Assembly: GCA_024180945.1 (NCBI GenBank) | Contig: JAKSGN010000036.1 | Coordinates: forward strand, 2,232,001 to 2,296,000 | Reading direction: 5' to 3' | Length of the DNA: 64,000 nucleotides | From: Macrophomina tecta | Taxonomy: Eukaryota > Ascomycota > Dothideomycetes > Botryosphaeriales > Botryosphaeriaceae | Part shown: in pieces, positions 45,892 to 57,931 of the stretch | Layout: each line of letters opens with the position of its first letter | Position numbering within the stretch: the first letter of the stretch is position 1 | Translations under genes and position numbers: made by a program | The notes under the pieces: model-generated | What the model saw: only the letters and a program-made list of their open reading frames with translations | The model's database searches: none | Told to the model about the DNA's origin: nothing

Positions 45892-47180
45892 TTTTGGAAT
45901 GTCGAACGGGTCCCGGGAAGTATAAAATGCACGGAAAAAGGCGAGAACGCAGCAAATAAGAAAATTTATGCAAACGGGATCTTCGGAATGCAAAAAAATC
46001 GTGTCCGCGCAATATGTATTGGGCTGAACGTGCTCTCCACAGAAAACTTACCGGCAACTCTATCCCAAATGTGCAATCAGGTAGCTTCAGTCGACTAATT
46101 CAGGTCCAACGCTGGCCGAACTACCGAGCCTTCTGCGGGAACGATGTGGTCCCTTGGGCATTCGGTCTCTTCCTGCGATGATTGACTGTCCGATATTGTG
46201 CAGCTACGTCGTCCTTGGCCACGTGGTAACCGTGTATGAGCCGGAACATCGAAAATTGCGGGATGTGTTCGGCCTTCCGTCGCATTCTTATTGCCCAAGG
46301 CGGACGATCTTTATTTAGTTGACGTATGCAGCGCTTACGCGCAGGGAAACAGGGTATATATCAGAGAGTAAAATCCCGATTCGGAACAGTCGGACGTCGC
46401 TCACCTAGTTCTGGCCTCTCGCTCTCCGATTTAAGCCTTCAGCGGCACCTTGTTCCGGAAGCCAACCGTTGTTTGTAACTTTATCTGCAACCTATTCCAA
46501 AATTAGCTCGGGACCTCTACCAGAATTACTGCGGCTCCTCTTGACTTTTCGACAGCCTTACCACGGGCCGTTCGCATCGTATTTTTCCTTTTCGTAATCT
46601 CTCACTGCCAAATGATCGTTCACCTGCCAACTGCCTTATCGCATCATGAGAAGGTTTGCCCGGACAGTGCGCGCCTGCAATATCACCAATCCATGGGCAC
46701 TGCCACGCGTCGGTCCGTCACTCTCCGGCCATTTCCTGGCGAATTAACATTCTGTCCGGGAGCCAATTCCAACTGCCAGCAAGTGCCGCGGAGACTGAGA
46801 CCAGTACAGCGGAGGATCACGGGCCAAAGAAGGCTCCGCTGGAGAGATGGCGTCCCTTGGTGGCGTACGGAGGTGGGGAGTCCAAAGGCAAATCTGCGGG
46901 AGGGTGGATACGTACCAGGGCTAACCTCGATAGCCAGGTGAAGCTGCAGCAGCAATCAGTGCCGATACCAGACACCCGAGCAAAGAGCACTGCTTTGCTG
47001 CACATCGCAAGCATTTGGCATTTCGTATCTCGATGGCGGAGGGTCTCGGCAGATAGGATCGGTCAGGGAGGCAATATCAGAGGAGCTTCTCTTATATCTA
47101 TCACTGTAGTCCGAGCATTAGCAATCCAGAGCGCACTTGTGCAGTCCAGAACCCTCGTCTTTCTCTAGTCTTGCTGAGCC
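45892..47180. other. Intergenic, methylcitrate dehydratase 3' flank and ferric reductase promoter
   Basis: 1.3 kb in tandem orientation. Frames of up to 170 codons near 46.6-47.2 kb carry no recognisable content. GATA-type sites near the reductase are listed separately. Confidence 0.55.
46928..47103 (+). promoter_or_regulatory. HGATAR sites and TATA-like element upstream of ferric reductase
   Basis: CGATAG at 46928-46933, AGATAG at 47051-47056 and TGATAG on the minus strand at 47098-47103 match HGATAR, the type of site bound by iron-responsive GATA repressors (SreA/Urbs1/Sre). A TTATATC element lies at 47093-47098, about 85 nt before the ATG. HGATAR is loose (about one per 340 nt on both strands), so three in 260 nt is only a mild excess; the longer ATCWGATAA form is absent. 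Confidence 0.3.
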
Positions 47181-49741
47181 ATGGCTGCCAACCGTTGGCC
47201 CAACGATCCGCTCCCGAGCGGAGTTCCCTACTCGGACCTCCCTATCACAAACTCGAACTGCATGAACAAGTCATGCATTGCCTTCGCTGCAGGATGGAAC
47301 GAGTCGGAGAAAGTGGCTCCTCTCATGACCCAGATCGACTACTCATACTGGGCGCTTTGCTACTACATGTCATGGCTTGTCATCTTCACGGCAGCACATC
47401 TCATTCACGTTATCACCGACCACTTCACTCGCCCAAGAACAGCAAACGCCACAGCGAAGCCGCGATGGACACACAAGGTTGCTGCAAGGTACCGTTCGAT
47501 AGCGTATCGACGTTTCAGCGGGCGATGGGCAAAGCTTGGCATGCCGTCCCTGGGACTGTTCGCCTTGTTCGCTCTGACGACCATCTTCTTCACTTGCCTC
47601 ATCTTCCCGGAGAGGCCGTACCTACGGTCCCGTTTCCGGTTTGGATCCCCCCCTCTGTCTGTCAGGTGTGCTATGATCATCTCAGCACTCATGCCTCTAC
47701 TCATTGCGCTGGGTGGGAAAGTCAACATCATCACATGGTTGACAGGAGCTTCATATGCTGAACTCAACATCTTTCATCGATTTGTTGGCGGTGTTGTGTT
47801 TGCTCTTGCCACCATCCACACCGTATGTCTTCATCCTGAGTAGGACCGTAGACAAGTGACACTGACCCATCTACCCAGGTGCCCCATATCGTCGCTCCGA
47901 TCAAAGATGGAGGCTATGATTACTTTGCTCAACTTTTCATCTGGAAAAGGCGCGAGGTGCGTACAACGACGCGGCCAGCCACTTGTCTTGCTAACCTTCT
48001 CCAGCTCTCAGGCGTCATCCTTTACTTCATCTTCCTCGTGATGATGGTTCTCTCCCTGCCTGCCGTACGACGTCGCTTCTACGAGTTCTTCGCCTTCACA
48101 CACATCATCCTCGGCACCTCTTTCTTCGGCGTCCTCTGGTGGCACATCAAGGGCGAGTTTGCGAGCCCCATCTACATCTACACGACCGTCGGCATCTTCA
48201 TCCTCTCGAACCTCCTCCGCATCGTCCACCGAAACAGGTCCTTCCTCCGCGGCAACCCGCTGTGCAAGTGCGGATGGAAGGGCCCGCTCGGGGGCTTCCC
48301 GACCAAGATTGAGCAGCTGCCCGGCAAAATCACCAAGCTCACCGTGGACGTGCCGGCCACGATGCGCTGGGCGCCCGGCCGGCACAGCTACATCCGCATG
48401 CCGCGCATCTCCGTCTTCGGCAACCACCCCTTCACCATCGCCTCCATCCCCTCGGCCTCGTCGCACGAGCCCAACCAGCTCGTCTTTCTCATCCGCGCCC
48501 ACGCCGGCTTCACGCGCGCCCTCGCCGACCGCGCCGCCCTCCACCAAGCCCCAGTCCCGCACTCGTCCACGGCCGCCTCGTCAGCGTCCAACGTGCAGCT
48601 GCTGCCCCCCGGCGGCGGCGGCGGCGGCGGCGAGAAGCCCACCAAGACCGACAGCGCCCCGGCCTCGCTCGCCGACCTCGAAGCCCAGCGCCCGTCGGTC
48701 CGCTACTCGCCCATCCGCACCCTCGTCGACGGCACGTACGGCACCTACACGGGGCCGCTGCACCGCACCTTCGACACGGTCGTGCTGGTCGCCGCGGGCA
48801 CCGGCATCACCGCCGCCCTGCCCTACGCCCTCGACCTGGCCATGCGCATGCGCGACGCCGCCCTCCTGCCGCCGGCCTCGTCGACGCTCGGCTCGCCCCA
48901 CTGCGCCGCGCGCGATGTCCGCCTCGTCTGGACGGTGCGCTCCGAGTCGTGGCTCGCGTGGGTGCGCGCGGAGCTGGACCGCTGCGTCGCCGCCGCCAAC
49001 GAGGGCGCCGCGCGGGCGCGCGCAGCGTGGGGCGACCCAGCCCTGGCGCCCGGCCGCGTCGTCGTCGACGTGTACGTCACGGGCAAGCGCGAGACGCCCG
49101 CGCCGTCGGCGGCGGCGAGCCAGCAGGACATGTACATGCCGCCGGCGCCGCCGGTGCCCGCGCCCGCGCTGCCGCCGCCCTTCTTCCGCGAGACGCGCGC
49201 GGTCCGGGCCGGCTGGGAGCGGGCGCGGTGGAGCTCTGCGGAGACGATCCGCGTGAGCATGTCGTCGCCGCCGCGGGTGTCGGACTGCTCGTCGGCGTAC
49301 GGGCTGGCGAATAACGCGCTGCCGCCGCCGCCGTCGTCGTCGTCGTGGGCGTGGGCGCCGGCTGCTGCTGGCGCCGGCGGCGTTGGTGGTGGTTTGCCGT
49401 GCCAGTGCTGCCGTGAGCACTCTTCCTCGTCATTGTGGTCGCGGAGGTCCTGCCATAACCGCAGTTTCAGCGGGAGTGGGTGGGCCGACGACGTCAAGAC
49501 GCGGGGGGCGGCGGTGGTGGTGGAGAGCCAGTTCAACGTGAGGTACGAGCGGCCGGCGATGAGGGAGCTGGTGCCGCAGCTGGTGGCGTCGCCGAAGGGC
49601 GGGAGGAGGGCGTTCGTCATGGCGTGCGGGCCGGAGGGGTTGAAGATCGAGCTGGGGAACGTGGTGGCGGGATTGCAGCGGCGGGTGATGGAGGGTGAGA
49701 TGGAGAAGGTGGTGTTGCATATGGAAACATTTGGGTGGTGA
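47181..49741 (+). CDS. Ferric-chelate reductase (FRE/NOX superfamily)
   Basis: Membrane flavocytochrome that moves electrons from cytosolic NADPH through FAD and two hemes to reduce extracellular Fe3+ (or Cu2+). Exons 47181-47822, 47879-47956 and 48005-49741 (introns 56 and 48 nt) give 818 residues. Heme ligands are His199/His213 in NIFHRFVGGVVFALATIHT and His273/His287 in FTHIILGTSFFGVLWWH, each pair separated by 13 residues. The FAD motif HPFTIAS is at 381-387, the NADPH motif AAGTGIT near 503-509, and the C-terminal CGPEG near 781-785. Intron 2 is a multiple of three and open; its removal gives KRRELSGVILYF. The flavin half is enlarged by disordered inserts: about residues 415-470 with a Gly7 run, and about 605-735, rich in Pro/Ala/Ser. 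No cleaved signal is obvious. Confidence 0.93.
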
Positions 49742-52123
49742 GGGCGAGGTGTGGATTGTGGGCATGGAAGCAGGGAGGTGAGGTTGTGATTGCCATCATG
49801 ACAGGGAGGCCTGGTTGTCTTCTTTCCTTTCCCTCTCCAGCAAGGCGTCCTCGGCGTTGTTTTGGTCGCAGGGTTCTCTTCTTCGGCGGTGATGACGATT
49901 TAGACTGATTCCCTCTTGTTTGCTTTGGTGGGCCGGGGCCTGTGGTGTAGAATAAATTGTGTAGACGGTCATGTAGAATAGCACAAACGGTAGAATAAGC
50001 AGGCCTAGTCTTCGATATGAGTTCTGAGAACTGCATTCAGTGTCGCATTGTGCCTGCGCCAGCGTTTCAGGTTTGTGAAGAATCATAGAAGTGTCCAACG
50101 TCCTGCTCCGGGACCGGTCAGGAAGATTTCCCAAAGGAGGTAGTGGTAAGGACAGTAAGTACAGGTAAGCATGAATGTCTGAAACGCCCATGCTGAGCCA
50201 AAGGTCGAACACGCTCACAAGAGCATCTATGCTTCTTCAACTCGGCACGAACCGAAGGGGAAACTCTTGACGTTGTATGGTGTTGCACAAGAATCGGATG
50301 TTTCAGGTGGACGATCAGAGCGCGAAGGAGCATCTCTCAAACAGCGCTGACTGGACGAGAGAGCTCGGCGTCAGCACTCAGCGCCGTGTCACCCGCGGCT
50401 GGGATCTAAAATAGCAGCGGCTACGGGCGTCAATGGCAGAGAGCGGTTAGGGGGCGGTTGGTGTCGCAGACGATGGCCAATGGGAGGGCGCGCCGAGAAA
50501 AGGACCGGCGGTCGATCTCCCGCGACGATGAAATGCAAAGACGGAGGAGATGCCGTTCACTGCAAGGTCGCCGAGCAGATGAAGAGACTTCAGATGTGAC
50601 GGCACGACACGGAGATGGCTCGCGGGCGGAGGTGACGAGGCATGGCGTGAGCAGCGAAGACGGAGAGAAAGGATTGCAGTTTTGTAATCCCGAGGGCCAG
50701 ACGCCGCCGACGGCGAATTCACGATGCACGTTTCGGCGCCGCCTTCAGGCTTTCGGCAGCTATTCGGGAGGACGAGGAATTGCCAGGGCTGGTGCAGGCG
50801 GTCGGCGCGAAAGGGCGGAGGGCCTGGAGGCTGCAGAGCGGGGCGAAATGAAAGGGGGGCGGGCGAAGGCTGCGTGGAGAGCAGTGGAAAGGGGGAGAGG
50901 GAAACGAAAGGGCGGAAACAGAGTTCGGGTGGCGGAGATGGCGCGAGGGAGAGCGATCATGCGAGAATAGAAACCGTCGAGAAGAGCAGCAGGGCGAGCG
51001 AGGGCGGCGGCCAAACCAGGGCGCGGGCAGGGCGCTGCAGGGCGCCGCAGGGCTGACGGGCGTCACTAGCCACGTCAAACATCACAGACCAGCAACGGCG
51101 GCCGCATCTGAGCCTGACGCCGGGGCTCTGCCTGACGGCGGCGCCGGGCCCTCTGTGCTCGCCCTCGTGCGAGCCCGACTCGTGGGCGCGCGGCGGGCCA
51201 GCGAACGAGCGGGCTGGCGCATCCGCCCGCGTCCGTCTCGCGAGGCGCAGCAGCGGTTGTTGAGCAGTTGAGCAGTTGAGCAGTTGATGCGGGGGCGGGA
51301 GCAGGCGGCACCGTCGCGGCATTTTGGCTGTGCCGGCTCCGGCGCGCTCGCGGGCTGCATCCGACCTCCGACGCATTCCTGTCAGCAGCGGCGGAGTCAT
51401 CGCGAACTAGCGCCAGGGTCTGCTTTTCTTAGCGCCCGCGCCGCGACCGGGCGTCACGCCGGCGCTGGTGACGCGGACGGCGGCCTTCGGTTGGGCTGTG
51501 AGGCGCGACGGCGCGAGCGACGAGGAGATCTGGCGTGTCGGCGGTGGAGATTTTGGATCTGGCAGCTGTCAAGCCAACGGCGCCCGACAGCGGCGCACGG
51601 ATCGGCCGCAGGCCTGCCGCGCCAGGCCAAGGCCTTCCGCGCGCTCCAACTCTTGAACGCGCGCCCAACGCTCGCCCGCCGGTGGCTTGCTTGGGGTTGG
51701 CGATGACGTTGGGCCGGGCCATGCTGCCTGGCTGGCTGACCTGTGCAGCATTCTTATATCTGGACAGCCGGCGGCCGGGCTGCCTGCTGAGCATCCGTCC
51801 CGCCGCGCGCGCCCCGGCCGAGTCATTTGCGACCTTGTCAGCGCTCTGCTGACCGCTACCGCCCGCCTGCACCATCATCCCCGAGCGAACACCCCCCGGT
51901 CCGCGCGCAGCCCGGACGAGCATCACAAGCCACTTCCGACTTCCGGCCTAGGGCCGTCTATCTCACACTCAGACACATCACATAAGATCCTGCCTCCCCT
52001 CCCCTCTACCGCCCGCCGTTTGCAACAACAAAGACACGGGCAGCCTCCACCCGCCGATCCCGCCGGCCCATATAACCCACCCGACTCTGCCCCAGCACCA
52101 GCACCAGCACCAAGCACACCACC
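49742..52123. other. Gene-free stretch
   Basis: 2.4 kb of GC-rich DNA with tandem TTGAGCAG x3 at 51260-51283 and an ACCAGC/CAGCACC-type repeat at 52092-52115, just before the next gene. Frames on both strands are Arg/Ala/Gly-rich. No gene supported. Confidence 0.55.
51260..51283. repeat. Tandem 8-mer TTGAGCAG x3
   Basis: Three perfect head-to-tail copies plus a partial fourth (TTGA). Intergenic; no function seen. Confidence 0.85.
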
Positions 52124-52876
52124 ATGAGACAAGCACCGCCCGCCATGGCCCTCAATCTGCCCGCCCACACCCAGAAGCAGCTCGCCAACATGGCCGTCTC
52201 GCCCGTGCCCGCGCCCTCGGCCGATGCCTCGCCCATGGACCAGTACCGCCTGACCATGGCCCAGCGCTACCGCCAGCAAATCCAGGACATCATGACCGCC
52301 GACCTGCTGGCCCGCGACCCTGACGCCATCACCCCCGCTCCCGTCATCACCACCACCAGCCAGATCACCTCGCACCTCCTGGCCGACGACTTCGAGGTCG
52401 ACGAGGACGACGACGACGAGCTGCTGCCGCCGTACGAGGAAGAGGAGGGCAATGCCTCCGACTGCACCATCACCGTCCAGGAAATCGACTCGCCCGACAC
52501 GCCCTCGGACGACAGCACGCTCGGCCCCAACGGCGAGCTCCGCTTCTTCGGCGAGTACTCGCCCAGCTCCATGGACCGCCCCAACAGCGCTTCCTCGGAG
52601 CCCGCCGCTATCGTCCACGTCGACTTCGAGCCCAAGCCGCTGAGCAGAGCCCGCCCGCTGACGGCCAATGCCGCCAAGAAGGCCGCCGTCAGCGTGTCCG
52701 AAAAGGCCTGCCGCGAGCACCACTTCCTGCGGCCCCGCAGCCGCAGCAACAGCGCCGGCAAGGAATCCCGCCCCAAGCTCAGCACCCGCAACTCCAAGAT
52801 GCGCAAGCAGCTGGCTTCCATCTTCTGCTCAAAGGCCCACCACAGCGCCGCCAAGCCCGCCGTCGCCATCGTGTGA
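52124..52876 (+). CDS. Acidic, Ser/Pro-rich protein of unknown function
   Basis: Single exon of 250 residues; Met1 and Met8 are both possible starts. No signal peptide or membrane helix. An N-terminal part with a short helical stretch (MDQYRLTMAQRYRQQIQDIM) leads to a strongly acidic segment (residues about 90-108: FEVDEDDDDELLPPYEEEEG) containing LPPY, a form of the PY motif read by WW-domain ubiquitin ligases such as Rsp5. A Ser/Pro/Asp stretch follows with phosphorylation-like sites, then a basic C-terminus (RPRSRSNSAGKESRPK, NSKMRKQLASIFCSKAHH). The acidic-then-basic layout suggests a soluble regulatory or adaptor protein. I do not recognise the family. Coding status is supported by an intact frame, sensible composition and good ATG context, but not by homology. 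Confidence 0.65.
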   Translation: MRQAPPAMALNLPAHTQKQLANMAVSPVPAPSADASPMDQYRLTMAQRYRQQIQDIMTADLLARDPDAITPAPVITTTSQITSHLLADDFEVDEDDDDELLPPYEEEEGNASDCTITVQEIDSPDTPSDDSTLGPNGELRFFGEYSPSSMDRPNSASSEPAAIVHVDFEPKPLSRARPLTANAAKKAAVSVSEKACREHHFLRPRSRSNSAGKESRPKLSTRNSKMRKQLASIFCSKAHHSAAKPAVAIV

Positions 52877-53601
52877 CTCGGTTGCGCGCAATTCCTCTGC
52901 GGCCACCTCACCACCGGCCTCAAGAAGCTACTCTACGCCTGTTTCGGCGAGCCGCCGGCGACGGCCGCCACCCTGATCACTCCCGCCAAGAGCGGTTGAA
53001 GTGGTCGACCCAAAAAGTTTTGTCAGCAGAGGTCCCAGCCAGCTGCCGACGCACAAAGTCCTATTTCTGGACTTTGGTCGGGCTGGCGATGGTCGACCCC
53101 AATTTTGTTCTTCCCTGGGTAGGATGCAAGCCACGGCCCCCTCCTTTTTATTTACTGGCAACGTGTTTGGGGCTGAGGCTTACTACTCCTGCGCCACCAC
53201 CCTCCTTGTATGAGAATGGGAGACGGGCTGAGGGGGAAAGAGAATGTATTCAGAAACCCGCGAGGGGTTTGGAGCGGGTTTGAAATTGGGCGGATGCTAC
53301 GAGAATGAGACTGAAGCTCAACGATGATTGATGCGTTTTCTTTGTACACTGGGGGTTTATGCATCATGCGGCAGGGCGGCATTGTACTCTGGCTTTCAGC
53401 GGGATTTGGACTGGAATCTGGGCCTGGATCTGGAGTTTTTGTTTTCCTGCGTATAGAGAGTCTTGCGCGCGCAGGCAATAGGATCGACGAAGACCATCAC
53501 TTAGATACCCACTAAGCAATTCATTTTCTCACACTCACCCTAACCCGACGAGCTCTCCTCTGCAACCATCGCGCGTGCACCCTTTCGCCGCCGTCGCCGC
53601 C

Positions 53602-53604
<3 letters not shown>

Positions 53605-53637
<33 letters not shown>
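53605..53637. repeat. (GCT)11 microsatellite
   Basis: Eleven perfect GCT units preceded by GCCGCCGTC-type repeats, in intergenic DNA. If transcribed rightwards it would encode Ala/Leu/Cys runs in the various frames, but no gene encloses it. Confidence 0.95.
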
Positions 53638-53639
<2 letters not shown>

Positions 53640-55997
53640 CTGCAGCCAGCGTTCCTCCACCTTTACTGGCGTTTGCTTGCCGGACGCGGAAAGCTCCACG
53701 TTCGTTGTCCTTCCCAATGCAGCCAATGCTGGCTGTCCGCGGTCTCCACACGCCTGCGCGCTTGTTCGTATGCGCTCCCGGCCTGCCAATCGCACAGCAC
53801 ACGGCAGCCCCATGAGTCAGGCCTGCAGCGTCAGACGCGGAGATCTAGAACGTTGTGCGCTGATGGCTGAGCCCTGACGATCACCGCTGGCATAGCCGCT
53901 GCCAATGCCCTCCGCCGCCGCAGCCCGACGAATCCTATCGGCTTGTCGCGCTCGACAATCGATGGACGGAAATGGTCACGGGCGATGTGAACCACGCGAC
54001 CCGCTAACACGACGACGACGACGATGTGATGGCATCCTCAGCGATCGTCATGGCCGCTCAGTTTGGATTGTCACGACATCTCACCTGTTCTCCGCTGGCG
54101 CTGCTGTGGGGAAGCTGTGTTTGGTGTGGAGCCGCCGGAGAGGAGGGCTGTGTGGAGAAGCGAGGAGAAAAAGAAGAAGCGTGGCTGTGCCGTGCGTGAT
54201 CCACAACCGGGCGAACACCCCCTCCCCTCCCTCTTCTTTTCCCTCCCTCAGCCTTCAGGAACCATGGCGCCAAGTTTCAGCTTGGGGACGCAGGGTGGAC
54301 GTCGGCCAACCCACGGCGCAGACACGTCGCGCCCTTATCATGACGCAGTGCCCCGTGAAACGTGGCGGCTGAAAAAGAAAGCTCGCTTGACGACGACGAC
54401 GGCGATGACGAGAGGAAGCCAGGGCAGAGAGGTACGTGCGAGCTACCTGCTACGTGGTCGGGCGCCTGCGCTCTCGTTGTACATACATGCTGGGTGCCGC
54501 AGCCGCACGCTCCCGTCGGCCGACGTCCAGCACGCCGCCTCTCACTACCGCCCAACGAGCGCGACGCACGCACCGCCCCAGGACAAGCACAAACAATAGC
54601 ACTCCATCCCCTCCACGACAGAAGACCTTGGCGTCTCGTCGAAAGATGAACCCGCCGTCGATCTTTCCCTCCTGCCCGCGGCCTCCGATGACGCGGCCAT
54701 TTCTCTGATCTCCAAGACCTCTTCGCGCCGCGCAATGGCTTCGCTTTCGGCCGATGAACGTTCGAGACGGAGATGGCACCTCCCATCGGAACCGGGACAA
54801 CTAGTTGCGACGACACCCACCCCCGCGGCAACATCCCGCGGATGCCGAATGCTGCCTCCGCCGCCGTCGTCTGCCAATGGTCCGCGCTACAGGACGCGGC
54901 ACGCGCACGCCGGCGGAAAGCTTGGAAACGGGGGGCGCGGGAAACTCTCATTAGCTCTACTTGATTGATTGACTGCCTGCACGGGGATGACGCTGCGCCT
55001 TCCCATCGTCCCCTTGCCTTCCACCTCGCTACTTTTTTATGCTTTGCCAAGGCGGCGGTCGGCCTGTCCTTTCGATGCCGCACGTGCCCGCACGGCCGAA
55101 GAGCGGTAGTGGGTAGGATTGTCCTGGCGGCGCAGCCGAGGGTAGGTCTCCCCAACCACCACTTCCAGTCGCGGGGTATTCACGAGACTGCGGCTGTGGA
55201 AAAGAGAAACCTGGATTGGCTGGCCTTCTTTTTTTTTTTTTCCTCTTTCTGCTCGAGCATGATTGGCGAGAGACGCTTCTATCTTAATTTTTTTTCCCCC
55301 TTTATGGCTTCGTTCAAACACTTCACTGCTGATAAACGACTTTCGTCCCGTTTAGCCTTGTTTTCTTCCAACACGGCATGACAATGATGAACAATGCCCG
55401 TCTGCCTGCGACGGCAGCGGCAGAGTATTTGGAACAGATGGCGTGATGGCGTGTGCACATGTCCATCTGCTGGGCGCTTTTTCATTCCTTTCGTTTCTCT
55501 GGCGCGGGTGCGGGGAAAAGATGGGGGAAGGGATGGGGCTGGATTGGTTCGTGCTCGGTCTGCGCGCGGACAGTGGTTGACAAACAAGAAAAACAAAAGA
55601 CCCTGTAGATCGCCAGAGGCCTTCGCTGTCGGTGAGACGCTTATGTCCTCGTCGCTAGTCTCTTTCCTGGTCCCTCTGGGCGCCGCGCCTTGCTCTTCTT
55701 GCAGGGAAAAAGAAATAAAAAAGAGATGGTCGGCGTGATCAGCGCTGGGTGCGGATCCGTGGCTCTTGCGGGCCGATGGACTACAGGGCCTGTCCTTAGG
55801 CTCCTCCGTTATCGGTGGGCCGGTTTTACCGCTTTGGAAAACGGGAGGAGGAGGTGGTTGTGGATTGTGGGGACTGGAGAGGGGCAGATGCTTGGTGTGG
55901 GGAGGGGGTTTGACTCACATTATTACTGCTGCTGCTGCTTGCTTATCAAGACTTTTTTTTTTTTTTTTTGGCGCCAGACTGCATTCCCGTGGTTCGT

Positions 55998-56037
55998 GAC
56001 GACGACGACGACGATGACGACGATGATGATGATGATG
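55998..56037. repeat. GAC/GAT triplet repeat
   Basis: About thirteen GAC or GAT triplets in a row. A plus-strand frame through it would give poly-Asp, but the frame has no other sign of coding. Confidence 0.9.
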
Positions 56038-57931
56038 CGAAAAGAATCTCAACCCGGCCCAGGCAGCACAGCAGCCTCTCTACTGGGAAGAATCCGCTGG
56101 CAAAGACGCCGCCCTCGCTTGGATTGCGTGACGGCGAGCGTGATGGTCCCGTCTCTGCGCGAGGCGGGCGCTGCGATGATCAACACAGCGCCGCCGCCGA
56201 CAAACCCACGCGCTTGATAGGCACAAGAACCCATGCCGGCCTTATGCGGCCACACCGCAAACTGAGACCTCCTCCTCTGCCCGTCACGCGAGCCACGTTT
56301 TCACCTCTGGCGTCTTCCCCACCGCGCTACGGATGTGAGACGTGCAGTCGGATCCGCGAGCTTAGCCCTTCTCGGTGAGACCGCATACCTAGACCGAGTG
56401 TCTAGCCGGGCTATCATGAGATCTTCGTCCTTTTTTGCATCGTCCGCCTGATGCCGCTTGTCCTTGCGAGACGGGCCGGACGTGGGTTTTTCTCCCATCA
56501 TTCTGCGCACGTATCTCGTAGAGCATGCGGACGGGCTGCGTGCGACTTGCCGCACAAACCGCTCCTGACGCCTGCACATGCGGTCACGGTGGTCTTGCAG
56601 CTCTCCGATAAGACAGCTATACCGAGAAGACGAGAAAGAATCATAGAGGAGAAACGTCAAGACATTCCTCGTCAGAGCACGCACCACTGCAATCGCGCGC
56701 GCCCTTCGCACAGCCCGCAGGAGACTCGAAGCCTGCTGCCAGTCTCCGCCGGCCGTCGAAGATGCTCCGGTTTGGAACGCACAATATGGCGACTTCCCCC
56801 CCCCGATCTGAGTACCCGCTGCGGCAGTATGAGCCGCGCTTGCGGCTGCTGCCTCCATCCCACGGCGGGAATGCTGATCACGCATGCCGGGCTCCGGCGA
56901 ATCATGAGCAACAGTCGTCGTCGTCGTCGTCGTCTCCGCCGCGGCCATAGGCGAGGCGGCGTCGACGCCGGCTGCTGGTGGCAGCTCCGAGGAACTCGGT
57001 GTTACGGATGCCACCAGGCACGTCTTCCGCAGCAAGGCCCGGCCGAGAGTGGTGTTGATGTTGGGAGGGACGGCCGCCAGGTGGGGATGGTACGTACATG
57101 AACGTGTGGTGTGGTGAGAGCACGCACGCTCGGGCCGATTGGCAGCGAGGGGCGCTGCAAGCGGGTATTGGTTTTTGCATTGCTGCTCACGCCGGACTTT
57201 TGCTTCGCATTCCGAGGGCCCTCGATGGATGGCTGTGGCGAAGTTGAATGGGGGCCAGATGCCGTAAATCGGCTGCGGAGCGTCCGGACGGCTGAGGAAA
57301 TGGCTCTTTCGGTGGAGGAAGCGTCTCCGGGCACGGCTTGCATAGCCTGGCTGAAAACTTGCACGGCGTTCGTGGGACTCTGGTTTCCATTTCCGGGAAG
57401 CAGAGGGTGCGAGGCTTGTCGACAGGTATCCGGGTGGGAAGCTGCGGGCTTGCTACCGTCTGGTGCTTCCCCGTCGCCACTGAAGGGCTCGAACATGCGT
57501 TTGGCCGAGCACTGCCTCGTGAGGATGGAGGAGGATGGACCGAAGGGGGGTCTGTCCGAATAGTGTTTGCTGAGGGATACGAGTCTGTGGCCGGGAAGCC
57601 ATGGGTAACCCGCAGAATAGGAGGCGTCTGCAACCTTGACTGGCTGCTCTCTGATGGCGCTGACCTTGGTGTATGATTCGTGTAAGGTAGCGTAGAAGAA
57701 GTAGGAGTCGGCGCTTTCGGTGAAATTGTCTCACCTCCCCTTATGCTTGGGGTCGACGTGTCTAATTGAGACTCGGCCAGATTGACGAAGCTCCTCTTTG
57801 TGTCAGTAGCCAAGAAAATGGGTATCTTCATGGCCCTGTGCTGGCTTATTTACGGTCCCGTCGCCGTTGTTACCTCAGCGCCAGCGCTAGCAGCTGCTTG
57901 GCTACTAGTTTCAGAAGCAGAATGGTTCGGG

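Larger units (their letters stand above)
52877..57931. other. Gene-free stretch (5 kb)
   Basis: No supported gene. Long frames such as minus 55155-54277 and minus 57035-56301 are Arg/Ser/Ala-rich with no domain. Several triplet repeats occur: (GCT)11 at 53605-53637, GAC/GAT at 55998-56037 and (GTC)7 at 56914-56934. The sequence shows abundant CGTCG-type repeats and pyrimidine tracts (T18 near 55952-55969). Confidence 0.5.

Noticed and set aside
48159..49256. 365-codon frame inside the ferric reductase in another reading frame, and similar minus-strand frames
   Set aside because: Shadow of the reductase caused by its GC-rich third positions; only the reductase frame has heme, FAD and NADPH motifs.
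54277..55155. 292-codon minus-strand frame
   Set aside because: Arg/Ser-rich with no domain, and no plausible start context or splice sites.
56301..57035. 244-codon minus-strand frame with a Thr run
   Set aside because: Contains translated (GTC)n repeat and no family signal; could not be extended by splicing. Left out as a gene.
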